A stretch of 64,000 nt of DNA, from positions 434,001 to 498,000 of the forward strand of contig NZ_FPKW01000001.1 in assembly GCF_900114875.1 (NCBI RefSeq), given 5' to 3'. How positions within the stretch are numbered: position 1 is the stretch's first letter; each line of letters begins with the position of its first letter. Source of the DNA: Chryseobacterium limigenitum. GTDB lineage: Bacteria > Bacteroidota > Bacteroidia > Flavobacteriales > Weeksellaceae. This document shows positions 43,447 through 52,645 of the stretch, piece after piece. The notes under the pieces were generated by a model, which was not told where the DNA came from, did no database searches, and was given only the letters and a program-made list of their open reading frames with translations. A program made the translations under genes and the position numbers.

Positions 43447-44703
43447 TTATTTTTTTGCAATATGCAATTTTTTGTTTATATCTTCAAACGCATTCAGCGT
43501 TTTATCAAGATGTTCTTTTTCATGTCTCGCCATTACACTCATTCTGATACGCGCATCTTTTCTAGGAACAGCAGGATATAAAATAGGGTTTGTATAAATT
43601 CCTCTTTCAATAAGTAGTCTTCCTACGTCACCTGTTACATAGGGATCTCCGATTTTTACCGGAACGATCGCAGAACGTGTAACTCCTGTATCTAATCCTA
43701 AATCATCCAACCCTTTTTTGAAATAATTAATATTATCCCAAAGCTTCTGTCTCCAGATTGGCTCTTCATCAATTAATTCAATGGCCTTAATGATTCCTGC
43801 AGAAGAAGGCGGTGCCGTCGCAGAAAAAATCTGTTGTTTAGACTGGAATCTCAAAATTGCCGCTATTTTTTTATCTGCAATTACATATCCTCCCAAATTA
43901 CCGAAAGTCTTACTAAAGGTTCCCGTAATAATGTCTATTTTATCCAATAGATCGGCTTCTTCAAGCGTTCCTCTTCCCGTTTCTCCTAAAATCCCTACTC
44001 CATGTACATCGTCTACCATTAAAAAAGCATTATACTTTTTTACTAACGCATAAATCTCTTTTACATGCGAAGTATCCCCATCTTGTGAATACACTCCATC
44101 TATAACTACGAGTTTTGTGCGATAAAGGTTTTCTGAAGTCTTCAAAATGTGTTCCAAAGCTTCTAAATTATTGTGAGGAAACGTTTTTTTATTTGTGTAG
44201 GCACAACCTTCATGCACACTTGCATGTATTGCCATGTCTAAAATAGCGATATCCTCTTTCTGCATTAAACACTGCAAAGTAGCGCTATTAGCTGTATATC
44301 CTGTAGTAAAAACTACTGCTTCCTCCTCCTTTCTTCCGAAAAAAGAAGAGATCTTTTTTTCAAGATCATTATGATAATCAAAATATCCTCCGATAAGCGG
44401 AGTTGCCCCTGTCCCGGTCCCGTATTTCTCAATCCCATCAATTGCTGCCTGCTTTACTTTCGGGTGTTGTGTAAATCCTAAATAATCACTGGAAACAAAG
44501 CTCACATATTCTCTATCCTGATTGGAAATATTTACATGAACCAATGAGTTGGTTCCGGTTGTATTCTTCAATCTGTAATTCATGTGTCCATTGGACTTCA
44601 TAAATTCTAAAAATTCATAAAAAATCTCTGCTCTTTGAGATATATTATAGTCTGGAATATTCTCAAAATCCTTAAATGTGGCTGTTGTAAAGTTAATGTT
44701 CAT
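43447..44703 (-). CDS. Alpha-oxoamine synthase (probable serine palmitoyltransferase-type)
   Basis: 418-aa PLP enzyme that joins an amino acid and an acyl-CoA with loss of CO2. Motifs: SSDYLGFTQHPKV, GTGTGATPLIGGYFDYHNDLE, HASVHEGC, VDDVHGVGILGETGRG (Asp231, His234) and GTFSKTFGNLGGY with PLP Lys265. The family includes 2-amino-3-ketobutyrate ligase, BioF and serine palmitoyltransferase. The N-terminal region and long substrate loop, plus the known sphingolipids of this bacterial group, favour the last, but sequence alone does not prove it. Start 44703 is chosen because a -10 box lies at 44731-44738, inside the longer frame from 44772. Confidence 0.82.
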   Translation of the reverse strand: MNINFTTATFKDFENIPDYNISQRAEIFYEFLEFMKSNGHMNYRLKNTTGTNSLVHVNISNQDREYVSFVSSDYLGFTQHPKVKQAAIDGIEKYGTGTGATPLIGGYFDYHNDLEKKISSFFGRKEEEAVVFTTGYTANSATLQCLMQKEDIAILDMAIHASVHEGCAYTNKKTFPHNNLEALEHILKTSENLYRTKLVVIDGVYSQDGDTSHVKEIYALVKKYNAFLMVDDVHGVGILGETGRGTLEEADLLDKIDIITGTFSKTFGNLGGYVIADKKIAAILRFQSKQQIFSATAPPSSAGIIKAIELIDEEPIWRQKLWDNINYFKKGLDDLGLDTGVTRSAIVPVKIGDPYVTGDVGRLLIERGIYTNPILYPAVPRKDARIRMSVMARHEKEHLDKTLNAFEDINKKLHIAKK

Positions 44704-44730
44704 CCTTAATTTTGTTAGCTGTTTAAAGAA

Positions 44731-44738
44731 CAAATATA
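44731..44738 (-). promoter_or_regulatory. -10 box of the alpha-oxoamine synthase gene
   Basis: Minus-strand TATATTTG (TAnnTTTG), 27 nt before the ATG at 44703. Confidence 0.45.
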
Positions 44739-45047
44739 TGATTATTTCACATGGCTGACTTTGAATTTTCAATTAAAATTTATTATGTATATAATATTTC
44801 AATCATACAGTTTGAAAATCAACATATTTCACACTAATTACATCATTTTAATATTTATTAACACATCTGAAAAAACTTTTCATTTATCTAAAATTACTGA
44901 AAATTAAAACATAAAACCTCATCAAAAACAAAAAAAATGACCACTTTCTCAACTGTCTCACTTAAGTATGAAATATTTAACTATTTACCAGATAACTCCA
45001 CATTTATTCAATGAAAAAAATTATTTAATAAAAATTTTATTTTAGAC
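44739..45047. other. AT-rich intergenic region
   Basis: About 310 nt between the LuxR-type gene end and the oxoamine synthase promoter. Very AT-rich with no frame, hairpin or repeat that I trust. Confidence 0.6.
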
Positions 45048-45791
45048 TTAATAAAAACTGTCATTAAATGCCTTGATCGAGTTTTTTACATTCAGTTTTT
45101 CCAGTATATTCTGGCGATGACGACTGACGGTATTTACACTTATAAAAAGAAAATCCGCAATCTCTTTGCTTGTAAAACCTTCGCCAACAAATTTCAAGAC
45201 CTCTAATTCTCTTTGAGACAAGATATTTTTATAATTTAATTTATCTTCAACCACCACTTCTCCTTTCGTAGAGTTTATAATTAAAAAATCCGAGGGCAAA
45301 AGAATCGACTGGTCCAAAGCTATACTGTAAAGACAAAGCGCAAACCTGAGCTTATTATTGCAGGGTGAATAGGTGTAAAACATACGATGCTGTACGAATT
45401 TATATTCATCATTTTTATCTTTCATTCTGATCCTGGATACAACATTGTAATTATCGCGGTCTTCATGCTTAAGTGAATCCATCAATTTAAAAAAGCGTAA
45501 TTCATGGATGTATTTTTTTAGCTTATCATCCGGATGTATTTTCTTTAAGATCTCTTCTTCCCAAATTGAATCTATAACGGTTGGATTATTCTTGAAATTC
45601 AAACCTAATTCCAACCCTGATTTTGAAGTATAGACGTAGCTTTTATTTACCTGCATATCGCTTAATACCGAAATAACGTTTTCGATCTGAGAATACATTG
45701 ACGCCTGCTGCTTATATATATCAATATCCAACAGACAGATGCTTCCATTCCTGTTCAGCAGTGTTTTGTTAAGCGTATCTACGATCTCCAT
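45048..45791 (-). CDS. LuxR-type response regulator-like transcription factor
   Basis: 247 aa. The C-terminal 60 residues form a LuxR HTH: LSQRELEVLKFVGEGFTSKE, then IADFLFISVNTVSRHRQNIL, then EKLNVKNSIKA. The N-terminal two thirds have a PAS-like sensor appearance (EEEILKKIHPDDKLKKY, VVSRIRMKDKNDEYKFVQHR) as in many Chryseobacterium regulators; no phospho-acceptor receiver domain is seen. Divergent from the DUF1349 gene with 94 nt between the starts, which may be its target. Confidence 0.88.
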   Translation of the reverse strand: MEIVDTLNKTLLNRNGSICLLDIDIYKQQASMYSQIENVISVLSDMQVNKSYVYTSKSGLELGLNFKNNPTVIDSIWEEEILKKIHPDDKLKKYIHELRFFKLMDSLKHEDRDNYNVVSRIRMKDKNDEYKFVQHRMFYTYSPCNNKLRFALCLYSIALDQSILLPSDFLIINSTKGEVVVEDKLNYKNILSQRELEVLKFVGEGFTSKEIADFLFISVNTVSRHRQNILEKLNVKNSIKAFNDSFY

Positions 45792-45810
45792 AAATGGTTA
45801 TTTATAAGTA

Positions 45811-45841
45811 TTGATGAAACTATGGTAAAATTTTACTTTTG
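45811..45841 (+). promoter_or_regulatory. Promoter of the DUF1349 gene
   Basis: TTG (45811-45813), 20-nt spacer and TACTTTTG (45834-45841), matching the flavobacterial promoter. The ATG follows at 45886. Confidence 0.55.
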
Positions 45842-45885
45842 CTAAATTAATACTTTACACTCAGTTATACCGATAAAGAAAGATA

Positions 45886-46533
45886 ATGAAAAGAATAATT
45901 TTAAGTTTTTGCCTGCTTCTATTGGCTCAGAAAAGTTCTGCTCAGACGTTAGAAAAAATGACATGGTTCAACGAACCTGAAAAATGGGAAATTAAAAACA
46001 ACACTTTATCCATATTTGTAACTCCACAAAGTGATTACTGGAGAATTTCACATTATGGTTTCACAGTAGACGACGCTCCTTTCTATTACACAACTTATGG
46101 CGGAGAATTTGAAGCTAAGGTAAAAATTACCGGAAACTATAAGGCAAGATTTGATCAGATGGGACTGATGCTTAGAATCGATAAAGACCAATACATCAAA
46201 GCCGGTGTTGAATTTGTGGATGGTAAGTATAACCTCAGCACTGTTGTCACCCATAACACGAGCGACTGGAGCGTGATCACATTAGACAAAACACCTCCCG
46301 CGGTTTGGATAAAAGCAATAAGAAGGCTTGATGCTGTAGAAATTTTTTATTCTTTTGATGATAAAAATTATATTATGATGCGCAATGCTCATTTGCAGGA
46401 CAATACCCCCGTCATGGTCGGTTTAATGGCAGCGTGTCCGGATGGAGATGGTTTCAATGCAATTTTTGAAAATTTCAAAGTAAAACATCTTGCAGATGAA
46501 CGCCGCTTACAATGGCTTGAAAACCATAAATAA
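45886..46533 (+). CDS. Exported DUF1349 (concanavalin-like) protein
   Basis: 215 aa with a signal peptide (ending QKSSAQ). The mature part matches DUF1349, a beta-sandwich of the concanavalin/glucanase-like group: WFNEPEKWEI, FVTPQSDYWRISHYGF, AKVKITGNYKARFDQMGLML, IKAGVEFVDGKYNLSTVVTH, and MVGLMAACPDGDGFNAIFENF. Homologues are described as regulators or carbohydrate-related, without firm function. Likely a periplasmic or surface glycan-binding protein. Confidence 0.85.
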   Translation: MKRIILSFCLLLLAQKSSAQTLEKMTWFNEPEKWEIKNNTLSIFVTPQSDYWRISHYGFTVDDAPFYYTTYGGEFEAKVKITGNYKARFDQMGLMLRIDKDQYIKAGVEFVDGKYNLSTVVTHNTSDWSVITLDKTPPAVWIKAIRRLDAVEIFYSFDDKNYIMMRNAHLQDNTPVMVGLMAACPDGDGFNAIFENFKVKHLADERRLQWLENHK

Positions 46534-46571
46534 CGATTGAATTACACTTCAATAAACAGTCAATTTTTATT

Positions 46572-46600
46572 AACTTCTCACTTTTTTGGGAGGTTTTTAT
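46572..46600 (+). terminator. Terminator after the DUF1349 gene
   Basis: 9-bp stem AACTTCTCA/TGGGAGGTT (G-T pairs allowed) and a T-run. Confidence 0.65.
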
Positions 46601-46613
46601 TTTTTGAATTTTA

Positions 46614-46642
46614 AATAAAAAAACCGGATATTTCTATCCAGT
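46614..46642 (-). terminator. Terminator of the GIGT-repeat protein gene
   Basis: Stem AACCGGATA/TATCCAGTT (one mismatch) with a 4-nt loop; on the minus strand it is followed by seven T. Confidence 0.75.
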
Positions 46643-46727
46643 TTATATTTGTGTGTTTAGAATCTGAGTGCCAAACGATATCATTTATTATTATCTAATT
46701 ACGAGGGAAGTAATCAGAAAATCAATT

Positions 46728-48599
46728 TTAATTAATTCTGGTGGCAACTACAGAATAACCTTTAGTAATATTTCCGTTATTAGTTATGTTAATACTTCCT
46801 GCTGCAGGAACCGTTAGAGTGTAATTAAGAGAAGTAGAGTTATCTCCTCCCGAACACCCTACTTTTCCTGTCCAGGTGGTTGCAATAACATTTCTGCTGG
46901 TCTGAGCAAAAGCAGGAGACTTATTAGTAGTACCGCTCGCTAAAAGTCCGCCTAAACCATTAATTGAAAAATAACTGTTAGCAGAAACGCTCGTTATATA
47001 ATATTCAGCAATAGCATTATCACCACAAGCATCTGCGGTTGTAACTAGAATTTTATAAATACCTCCATCAACCAAACCTGAAATCAATGCACCCGTAGCA
47101 CCACTTGCTAAATTAACTGAACTGGATGAAGTACCACCATAAGTAGCAGAGGGAGATGTCTTTACTAAAACTCCATTTGCGTCAGAATATACCGGAGTTA
47201 CAACAGTTGTTCCCGCTACCGCGGTTATTGTTCTTACCCTTGTTGTTCCGTTTACATCCAACGTATTTGTTGGAGCGGTATTATTACCAATTCCTACACT
47301 TCCTCCAACTGCGCTAATAGTAGCATTTGCACCACCAGTACCTAGAGCGCCACCCATATATGCATTTCCGTTTTCTTGTAATATTAAACGGCGAACACTA
47401 TTTGTACGGTCAATAATACTGAATTGAGACGTAGGTGATGTTCCTTCAGGATCAAGTCCCCATAAAGAAGCTGCGTTACTAAGTCTAACTTCTGCTCCTT
47501 CTACGTGAAGCTTTGCTGCAGGCGTTGTAGTCCCAACTCCCATATTTCCGTTAGACAACATGGTAGCTACAGTTGTTAATGTCTGACCGTCACCATACGT
47601 TCCTACAGAGTTTGCTCCTACATTAAACTGCAACCCCGATTCTGCTCCCGAAACATTAATAGAAGGAATACTTGGCGTAACATTAAACCAGATATTATCC
47701 CAACTTCCACTTCCTACAGAGTTTTTCATACCAAAAGTAGTTCCTACAATATCCAGCTTTGCAGCAGGTGCTGTATTGCCTATCCCGACTCTTCCTGCAT
47801 TGAGATCTGTAAGATACATTAGCTCATTAGGAGTTATACCTACACTAAAAGACAGGTAACGAGACCCTACTGCCGTACCTGTACTTACATCACCAAAATT
47901 AATACGAGAAATTGTTCCCGGAAAAACAGATGACGAAGACTTCATGTTGATTCCAAAATTATCTGTACGGTTACCGTACCCAAAACCATCCTGCCCGATA
48001 TTAATGTCCAATGCATCTCTACTTAACGCATATGCTACTGCAGCATTAAGGAACTGACCTCCCTCTACATGCAATTTCCTTGTAGGTGCAGCCGTTCCTA
48101 TTCCTAATCTGTCGTTAGCCGCATCTACAGACAAGGTAGATCCATCTACAGAAAAAGCATTCGTTGCAGTTGCTGTAAAGGCTAAAGTATTAGCTGCCTG
48201 AGTTACAATTCTATTTCCCGTAAGAGATCCATCCGAATTGTAAATATTAACATTAGAAAATATGGAATTATTAGGGTTGTGCATTTTCACCCATGCAGTC
48301 CCGTTATAATAATAATAACCTACATCGTCTATATTGACAGCAGCGCCAGACTGTAATCCCGTGGTTGCGTTATTTATGTAGATTAAAGTAGAAGTAGGAA
48401 TACCTGTCATAATTTGAGCTCTCTGCCTGTCTACCCTTGGCACTAACATACCATCAACGTTGGTTGTGGCACCTGTAGCATTTTTAGCATTTACATCCAA
48501 TGTAGATGCTGGCGAAGCTGTATCAATCCCTACTTGAGCATAAGCTTGAATGGTAAAAAATGAAATAACCATTACAATAGATGATACTGTTTTTTTCAT
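46728..48599 (-). CDS. Secreted repeat protein with G(I/V)GT-x-xP-x-x-LDV motifs
   Basis: 623 aa, signal peptide ending AYAQ. A short motif of the form (V/L)GIGTxxPxxKL(D/H)V occurs five times, at about residues 23, 165, 271, 353 and 435. Between repeats are Gly/Asn/Thr/Ser-rich beta segments, like phage tail-fibre or stalk proteins. The C-terminus is a separate small beta domain (KILVTTADACGDNAIAEYYI..., ending SVVATRIN). No T9SS sorting domain is obvious. Shares its N-terminal layout (AQxGIxTxSPxxTLDV ... DGMLVPR) with the 282-aa protein at 50093. Probably a cell-surface or released fibrous protein; function unknown. Confidence 0.8.
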   Translation of the reverse strand: MKKTVSSIVMVISFFTIQAYAQVGIDTASPASTLDVNAKNATGATTNVDGMLVPRVDRQRAQIMTGIPTSTLIYINNATTGLQSGAAVNIDDVGYYYYNGTAWVKMHNPNNSIFSNVNIYNSDGSLTGNRIVTQAANTLAFTATATNAFSVDGSTLSVDAANDRLGIGTAAPTRKLHVEGGQFLNAAVAYALSRDALDINIGQDGFGYGNRTDNFGINMKSSSSVFPGTISRINFGDVSTGTAVGSRYLSFSVGITPNELMYLTDLNAGRVGIGNTAPAAKLDIVGTTFGMKNSVGSGSWDNIWFNVTPSIPSINVSGAESGLQFNVGANSVGTYGDGQTLTTVATMLSNGNMGVGTTTPAAKLHVEGAEVRLSNAASLWGLDPEGTSPTSQFSIIDRTNSVRRLILQENGNAYMGGALGTGGANATISAVGGSVGIGNNTAPTNTLDVNGTTRVRTITAVAGTTVVTPVYSDANGVLVKTSPSATYGGTSSSSVNLASGATGALISGLVDGGIYKILVTTADACGDNAIAEYYITSVSANSYFSINGLGGLLASGTTNKSPAFAQTSRNVIATTWTGKVGCSGGDNSTSLNYTLTVPAAGSINITNNGNITKGYSVVATRIN

Positions 48600-49332
48600 A
48601 TTCTATAAGTTTTTTGGTTTTTAGTCTTGTAAAAATACAAATTTTAATTTATAAATTCAATATCAATATTAAAAATTCAATGCAATAATTAAGTAAATTA
48701 TCATTTGTTAAGTAAATATTAATAAAAATATGATGCTATTAATAAAAATATAAATTCTGTTGAATATGAAAACTTTACTTGATTTATTAAAGATGATCAT
48801 ATAGTAAGCTGAAAAAAATTAAGTTAAATATTAATTTAAATCCAAAAAAAGAGAACAACCTATTGTAGTTAATTTATAGTCAATTAAAATAATACTTTAT
48901 AAAATATTTCCACTTTTGCTCATATTTTTTTAAAAGCTTTTATTGGTTCCGGTAAAAATTCAATCTCAAAAAAATACTATTTACCGAATAAAAACACCTA
49001 CATACCACAAAAATGGCAACAATAATCAAGTTTTTACGAAAAATAACGCATTAATAAGTTGTTTTGTTACAAATTTTTATATTTTTGAAACAATGTAAGT
49101 ATTTTGGTTAGGTTTTTGAAGTGAAATATTTTATATAAAATCAAGTTAATAGCTTATTTTTTTAACCATTATTTAAATATTAATATCATGAAACTTTCAA
49201 ACTTTACTTCATCACGAAAAAAGATTATTCTGATATTGAAAAAATCATTTTCAATACCCGTCTGTTGATCTTCACAGATCCGCATACCGTATTTTGAAAA
49301 CATTCCAGATTCACTAAAACTCTTACCACATC
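48600..49332. other. Long AT-rich intergenic region
   Basis: About 730 nt, with very few G and C. One possible tiny frame, ATG 49188 to TGA 49268 (26 aa, MKLSNFTSSRKKIILILKK and so on), is basic and hydrophobic but unsupported. A second stretch in another frame (about 49223-49296) reads IEKIIFNTRLLIFTDPHTVF and may be a decayed gene piece. Nothing else recognised. Confidence 0.4.
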
Positions 49333-49665
49333 ATGATTTTTGAAAATGAACAACATTCTGTTTTACAGGATACACATAATCTTTCGTTTGTAACAAACGT
49401 TATTAACTTCCATGGAGATAAATCTTTCATCCTAAATTCTTTACATAAAATAAAAAACAAAACGATCTGTAAAATAAAACGGAAATTAATCAATAAATAT
49501 ATCAAAGATTATACTCTTCATCTTGATCAATATATTGAAAATGAAGATATCAATTCAAAGCCGGAAAACTACGAGCTTTCACCAGCCTATGTGAGACAGT
49601 CTTACAACAAAGTTGTAAAAGAAAATGAATATCTGCAGAGACTTTTAACGATTATCAACGATTAA
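49333..49665 (+). CDS. Hypothetical protein
   Basis: 110 aa, soluble, Lys/Asn/Ile-rich with predicted helices (KSFILNSLHKIKNKTICKIK, VRQSYNKVVKENEYLQRLL). No signal peptide or recognisable domain. Upstream sequence has coding-like fragments in other frames, so this may be the surviving part of a larger, decayed gene. Confidence 0.45.
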   Translation: MIFENEQHSVLQDTHNLSFVTNVINFHGDKSFILNSLHKIKNKTICKIKRKLINKYIKDYTLHLDQYIENEDINSKPENYELSPAYVRQSYNKVVKENEYLQRLLTIIND

Positions 49666-49764
49666 AATTTAATGAATCAGAAGTATTCCTGCTTCTTCCA
49701 GATAGATTTTCATGAATTTGTTGTAGAAAAACACTTCTTCCCAACATTTCTGCGTGATTATTGG

Positions 49765-49868
49765 TAATATGATCTGCGGTATGTTTTCCAATTTGTCTTT
49801 TTAATAAGATAAGGAAGCGTAAGTCCCTGTACCAAAAGCGTTTTTAAAAATAGAATGGGAAATCTTTT
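49765..49868 (-). pseudogene. Remnant of a CPA1-type Na+/H+ antiporter
   Basis: A minus-strand frame reads RFPILFLKTLLVQGLTLPYLI and then KKTNW, which matches the last transmembrane helix and the Q-G-L-T-L-P signature of CPA1 sodium/proton antiporters. It is closed in front by a stop and ends at TAA (49765-49767), with no other part of the gene present. I read it as a decayed gene tail. Confidence 0.45.
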
Positions 49869-50000
49869 ATCATTTGTGCATGTTTTTTAGTAATGCAATG
49901 ATAATGAATTACCACTTTTAATCAAAAAAATAATTCTGACATATTTAAATTTAAAAGAATTAAAATTTTTCATTCAGATCTAATTATATAGTAAAGTTTA
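49869..50000. other. AT-rich intergenic stretch
   Basis: Together with 49666-49764 this flanks the antiporter remnant. Apart from frames without starts that could be more of the decayed gene, I see nothing. Confidence 0.5.
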
Positions 50001-50030
50001 AAAACAAAAAAGAGAGGACAAATGCCTCTC
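50001..50030 (-). terminator. Terminator of the 282-aa secreted protein gene
   Basis: Stem GAGAGG/CCTCTC (50012-50017 with 50025-50030), followed on the minus strand by a T-run. Confidence 0.75.
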
Positions 50031-50092
50031 AATTTATATAATTTTTCTTGTGTGTTTATAGAATCGAAACCTGTTTAAATCGAGCCGATAGA

Positions 50093-50941
50093 TTAATATA
50101 ATCTTTGTACTGATAAAAACAGCTCTCTTGTATTGTCTGCTGTGCCGGAATCTGATGTTGTATTATTACTTGTTCCTGTTGTAGATTTATTATCCACTCT
50201 GAAAGCGTAATAAACCCTGTACCATCTTGGCTCCGGCTCCTGAATCGTGATATCAAAAGTTACCGTTTCATTGTGAGTCTGCGTAAGATAAACCCCGTCG
50301 TCAAACTGTCTGTAAGCTCCCGGTGACAGCTTTATATTACCATTGTCTGAGTCACCTGTGTGGGTAGACATTTCCGAAACCCAGATTTTCATATCAGAAC
50401 TTCCGACATTGTAAAGACGCGGGTTAAAAGTAGTTGCCGCTCCTGTTCCAGAAGAATTACCGTCAAACTGAGCATCAAGCCTTAAAACACCTCCCAACAC
50501 AGGAAGATCCGTAAGATAAGTACTTGCCAAAATATTTGTTCCCGAGGTGTTTGCGGGAATACTTCCGTGATAATAAATCAGTTCGCCAATTGAAATATCA
50601 GTATCATTTCCACCGAAAGCAAATTTCCATGTTTCCCCGTTGAACATATAATATCCGGGTTTATCAACCTTGGCTGTTTTTACGGAAGGTGTGCCTACCG
50701 CCTGTGTTACATACACCAATGCGCCAGTCTGCGCGGCAAGATATACATCATCTTTTGCCCTAAGCTGGTCGCCAGTCATTCGGGGAGCGATCACTCCGTC
50801 AGCTGATGTTGCCACATCAGGTTTTCCGACAACGTCTAAAGTTGCTTTAGGAGACTCTGTATTGATACCTATTTGCGCATAGGCTCCTATTGAAAAAAAA
50901 CTCAATGCTAAACTTAAAAGAGATAATTTTAATTTCTTCAT
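50093..50941 (-). CDS. Secreted protein related at its N-terminus to the GIGT-repeat protein
   Basis: 282 aa, signal peptide ending GAYAQ, then IGINTESPKATLDV and DGVIAPRMTGDQLRAKD, a module common at the start of Chryseobacterium surface proteins and matching the 623-aa protein upstream. YYMFNGETWKFAFGG is followed by a beta-rich C-terminal domain (LYNVGSSDMKIWVSEM, RWYRVYYAFRVD). No T9SS sorting domain seen. Function unknown. Confidence 0.75.
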   Translation of the reverse strand: MKKLKLSLLSLALSFFSIGAYAQIGINTESPKATLDVVGKPDVATSADGVIAPRMTGDQLRAKDDVYLAAQTGALVYVTQAVGTPSVKTAKVDKPGYYMFNGETWKFAFGGNDTDISIGELIYYHGSIPANTSGTNILASTYLTDLPVLGGVLRLDAQFDGNSSGTGAATTFNPRLYNVGSSDMKIWVSEMSTHTGDSDNGNIKLSPGAYRQFDDGVYLTQTHNETVTFDITIQEPEPRWYRVYYAFRVDNKSTTGTSNNTTSDSGTADNTRELFLSVQRLY

Positions 50942-51226
50942 GTTTTATAATATATTATTTGTGTCTAATTTATAATGAGTACAATTTTAGAGTTATCGCT
51001 TTATTTTATTAACTCTTTTTTATCTTTGTACTAATAAAATTTCTGATTAAGAACTGATGCAAAGTTATCGGCCTCGTTAAATCAAATTTTAAACACATCA
51101 ATGAAACCCTGAAAATAGCTTACATTATTTATTTCACTTAAAATCAATGATTTAATATAATTAATTCTTAGATTTGACTTATAAAAAATAATTGTGACTG
51201 TTATGAAGTAATATTTTAAACAACAA

Positions 51227-52210
51227 ATGATAATTACAGATCCTATAAAACTTCAAAAAATAGAGAAACACAAAAAAGATCTCGTGCATTATTATGTCAT
51301 GTTAATGTCGGTTATACTTTTTTTGTATGCTCTTATTTTCACGTTTCTTATTCCGGATAAAATAATCTCATTGTATCTTTACGTCGGAGCATTTTTTCTG
51401 TCATATTCTTATTTTATTATCCGTAAAAATTATTCTATAAATATTCTGGTTCACACGTATATTATTCTTGCGTCTTTATACAATTTCTATATCATGCTTG
51501 CCTTTTGGCATAATTCTGTGGCAAGTTTCGTATGGCTTATGCCTATCCCTTTGGCTGCGTATGTGTTTTTTGACAGGAAATATGTGGTTATTTACAGTGT
51601 TTTCATCATCATTAATATCATTTTAGCATATTTGGTTTCTAAAAATTTTGATTTTAATTTTCAGGAGCATTCCAAAGAAGATGTGAAACTGACGGATACT
51701 TTTTTGGTGATCTCAAATGTTGCCGTTCTTGCACTGATTATTTATTTTAAAGACAAAATAAGACGAGAAGAAATTCATCATGAGATTGAGCAAAAGCAGC
51801 AATCTGGACCGAGGATAACCGTATCTGTAGAAAAAGATCCGGCATTTGGAGATGAGCTATTCGAGAAAATAGAAAATATGATGACAGAAAAACTGTCTTA
51901 TAAAGATGTTAATTTTAATATCTCTAAATTATCTACAGAGCTGGAGGTGAACAGCACTTATATCTCAAAAGCGATAAGACAGCACGGTTTTCCAAATTTT
52001 AATAATTATTTGAATATTCACCGTATCAATTGTGTGAAAAAACTGCTCAATGAAAACGATCTGGAAAAAGTAACCCTGATGTATATTTACACTGAGGCCG
52101 GATTTTCGAATCAGTCAACTTTTAATCGTGTTTTTAAGCAAATTGAAAAAATTACGCCTTCGGAATACATCAATACTTTGCAAACGATCAATATTTCAGA
52201 AAACATTTAG
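51227..52210 (+). CDS. Membrane-anchored AraC-family regulator
   Basis: 327 aa. The N-terminal half contains about six hydrophobic segments (YYVMLMSVILFLYALIFTFL, LYLYVGAFFLSYSYFII, and others to VAVLALIIYF near 185). The C-terminal part (about 225-320) is an AraC HTH pair: DVNFNISKLSTELEVNSTYI, RINCVKKLLNEN, MYIYTEAGFSNQSTFNRVFK, ITPSEYI. Probably senses a signal at the membrane. Its end abuts a truncated transporter remnant. Confidence 0.87.
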   Translation: MIITDPIKLQKIEKHKKDLVHYYVMLMSVILFLYALIFTFLIPDKIISLYLYVGAFFLSYSYFIIRKNYSINILVHTYIILASLYNFYIMLAFWHNSVASFVWLMPIPLAAYVFFDRKYVVIYSVFIIINIILAYLVSKNFDFNFQEHSKEDVKLTDTFLVISNVAVLALIIYFKDKIRREEIHHEIEQKQQSGPRITVSVEKDPAFGDELFEKIENMMTEKLSYKDVNFNISKLSTELEVNSTYISKAIRQHGFPNFNNYLNIHRINCVKKLLNENDLEKVTLMYIYTEAGFSNQSTFNRVFKQIEKITPSEYINTLQTINISENI

Positions 52211-52433
52211 TTCTCAATCGGTTTCAGCAATGAATATTATCGAAAGTGCCAAAGAGGGTAAATCTTCTGCAACCTCTATTTACTGGCTTTTTTATTATTT
52301 TGGTTCAAGTATTTTGGGAAGTGGCACAGGATATATTCTCCATGCAAGCTCTTGGAAATTCTTTATTTTCTTCCTTATTTTCTCTATTATCATTGCTTTT
52401 TCACTTACTATTGATAAGATTTCCCACCAATAA
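52206..52433 (+). pseudogene. 3' remnant of an MFS transporter
   Basis: Frame reading SSQSVSAMNIIESAKEGKSS, then ATSIYWLFYYFGSSILGSGT and a final hydrophobic helix, ending at TAA 52433. The YYxGSSxxG block and the loop before it match helices 10-12 of major-facilitator efflux proteins. The upstream two thirds are missing: the frame merges into the AraC coding end at 52210. An internal ATG at 52230 could give a 67-aa peptide, but a truncated remnant is more likely. Confidence 0.6.
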
Positions 52434-52645
52434 ACAACATCAAATACCACACAAGTACCATATTGTTTGATTTAAAAAATGACCTCATGTTATTATAATC
52501 AACATATAATTAATTATTTAAGAAAAATATTAACAATTAATTATCAAAAAGATTAAATAAATTTACCGTGTAAGGCATAATATTTGTAAACATAACTGTA
52601 CCAACACGCACTTTCAATATACTTTTAACCTTAACACAAAATATT

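Noticed and set aside
46728..48599. CRISPR-like spacing of repeated GGAGTTGGG/GTTGGAGC-type words
   Set aside because: They encode repeated GIGTxxP protein motifs in a good reading frame and are not regularly spaced; no CRISPR array exists in the window.
49188..49268. 26-codon frame as a possible RiPP precursor or leader peptide
   Set aside because: No modification enzyme, transporter or conserved leader nearby; basic composition is expected in such AT-rich DNA.
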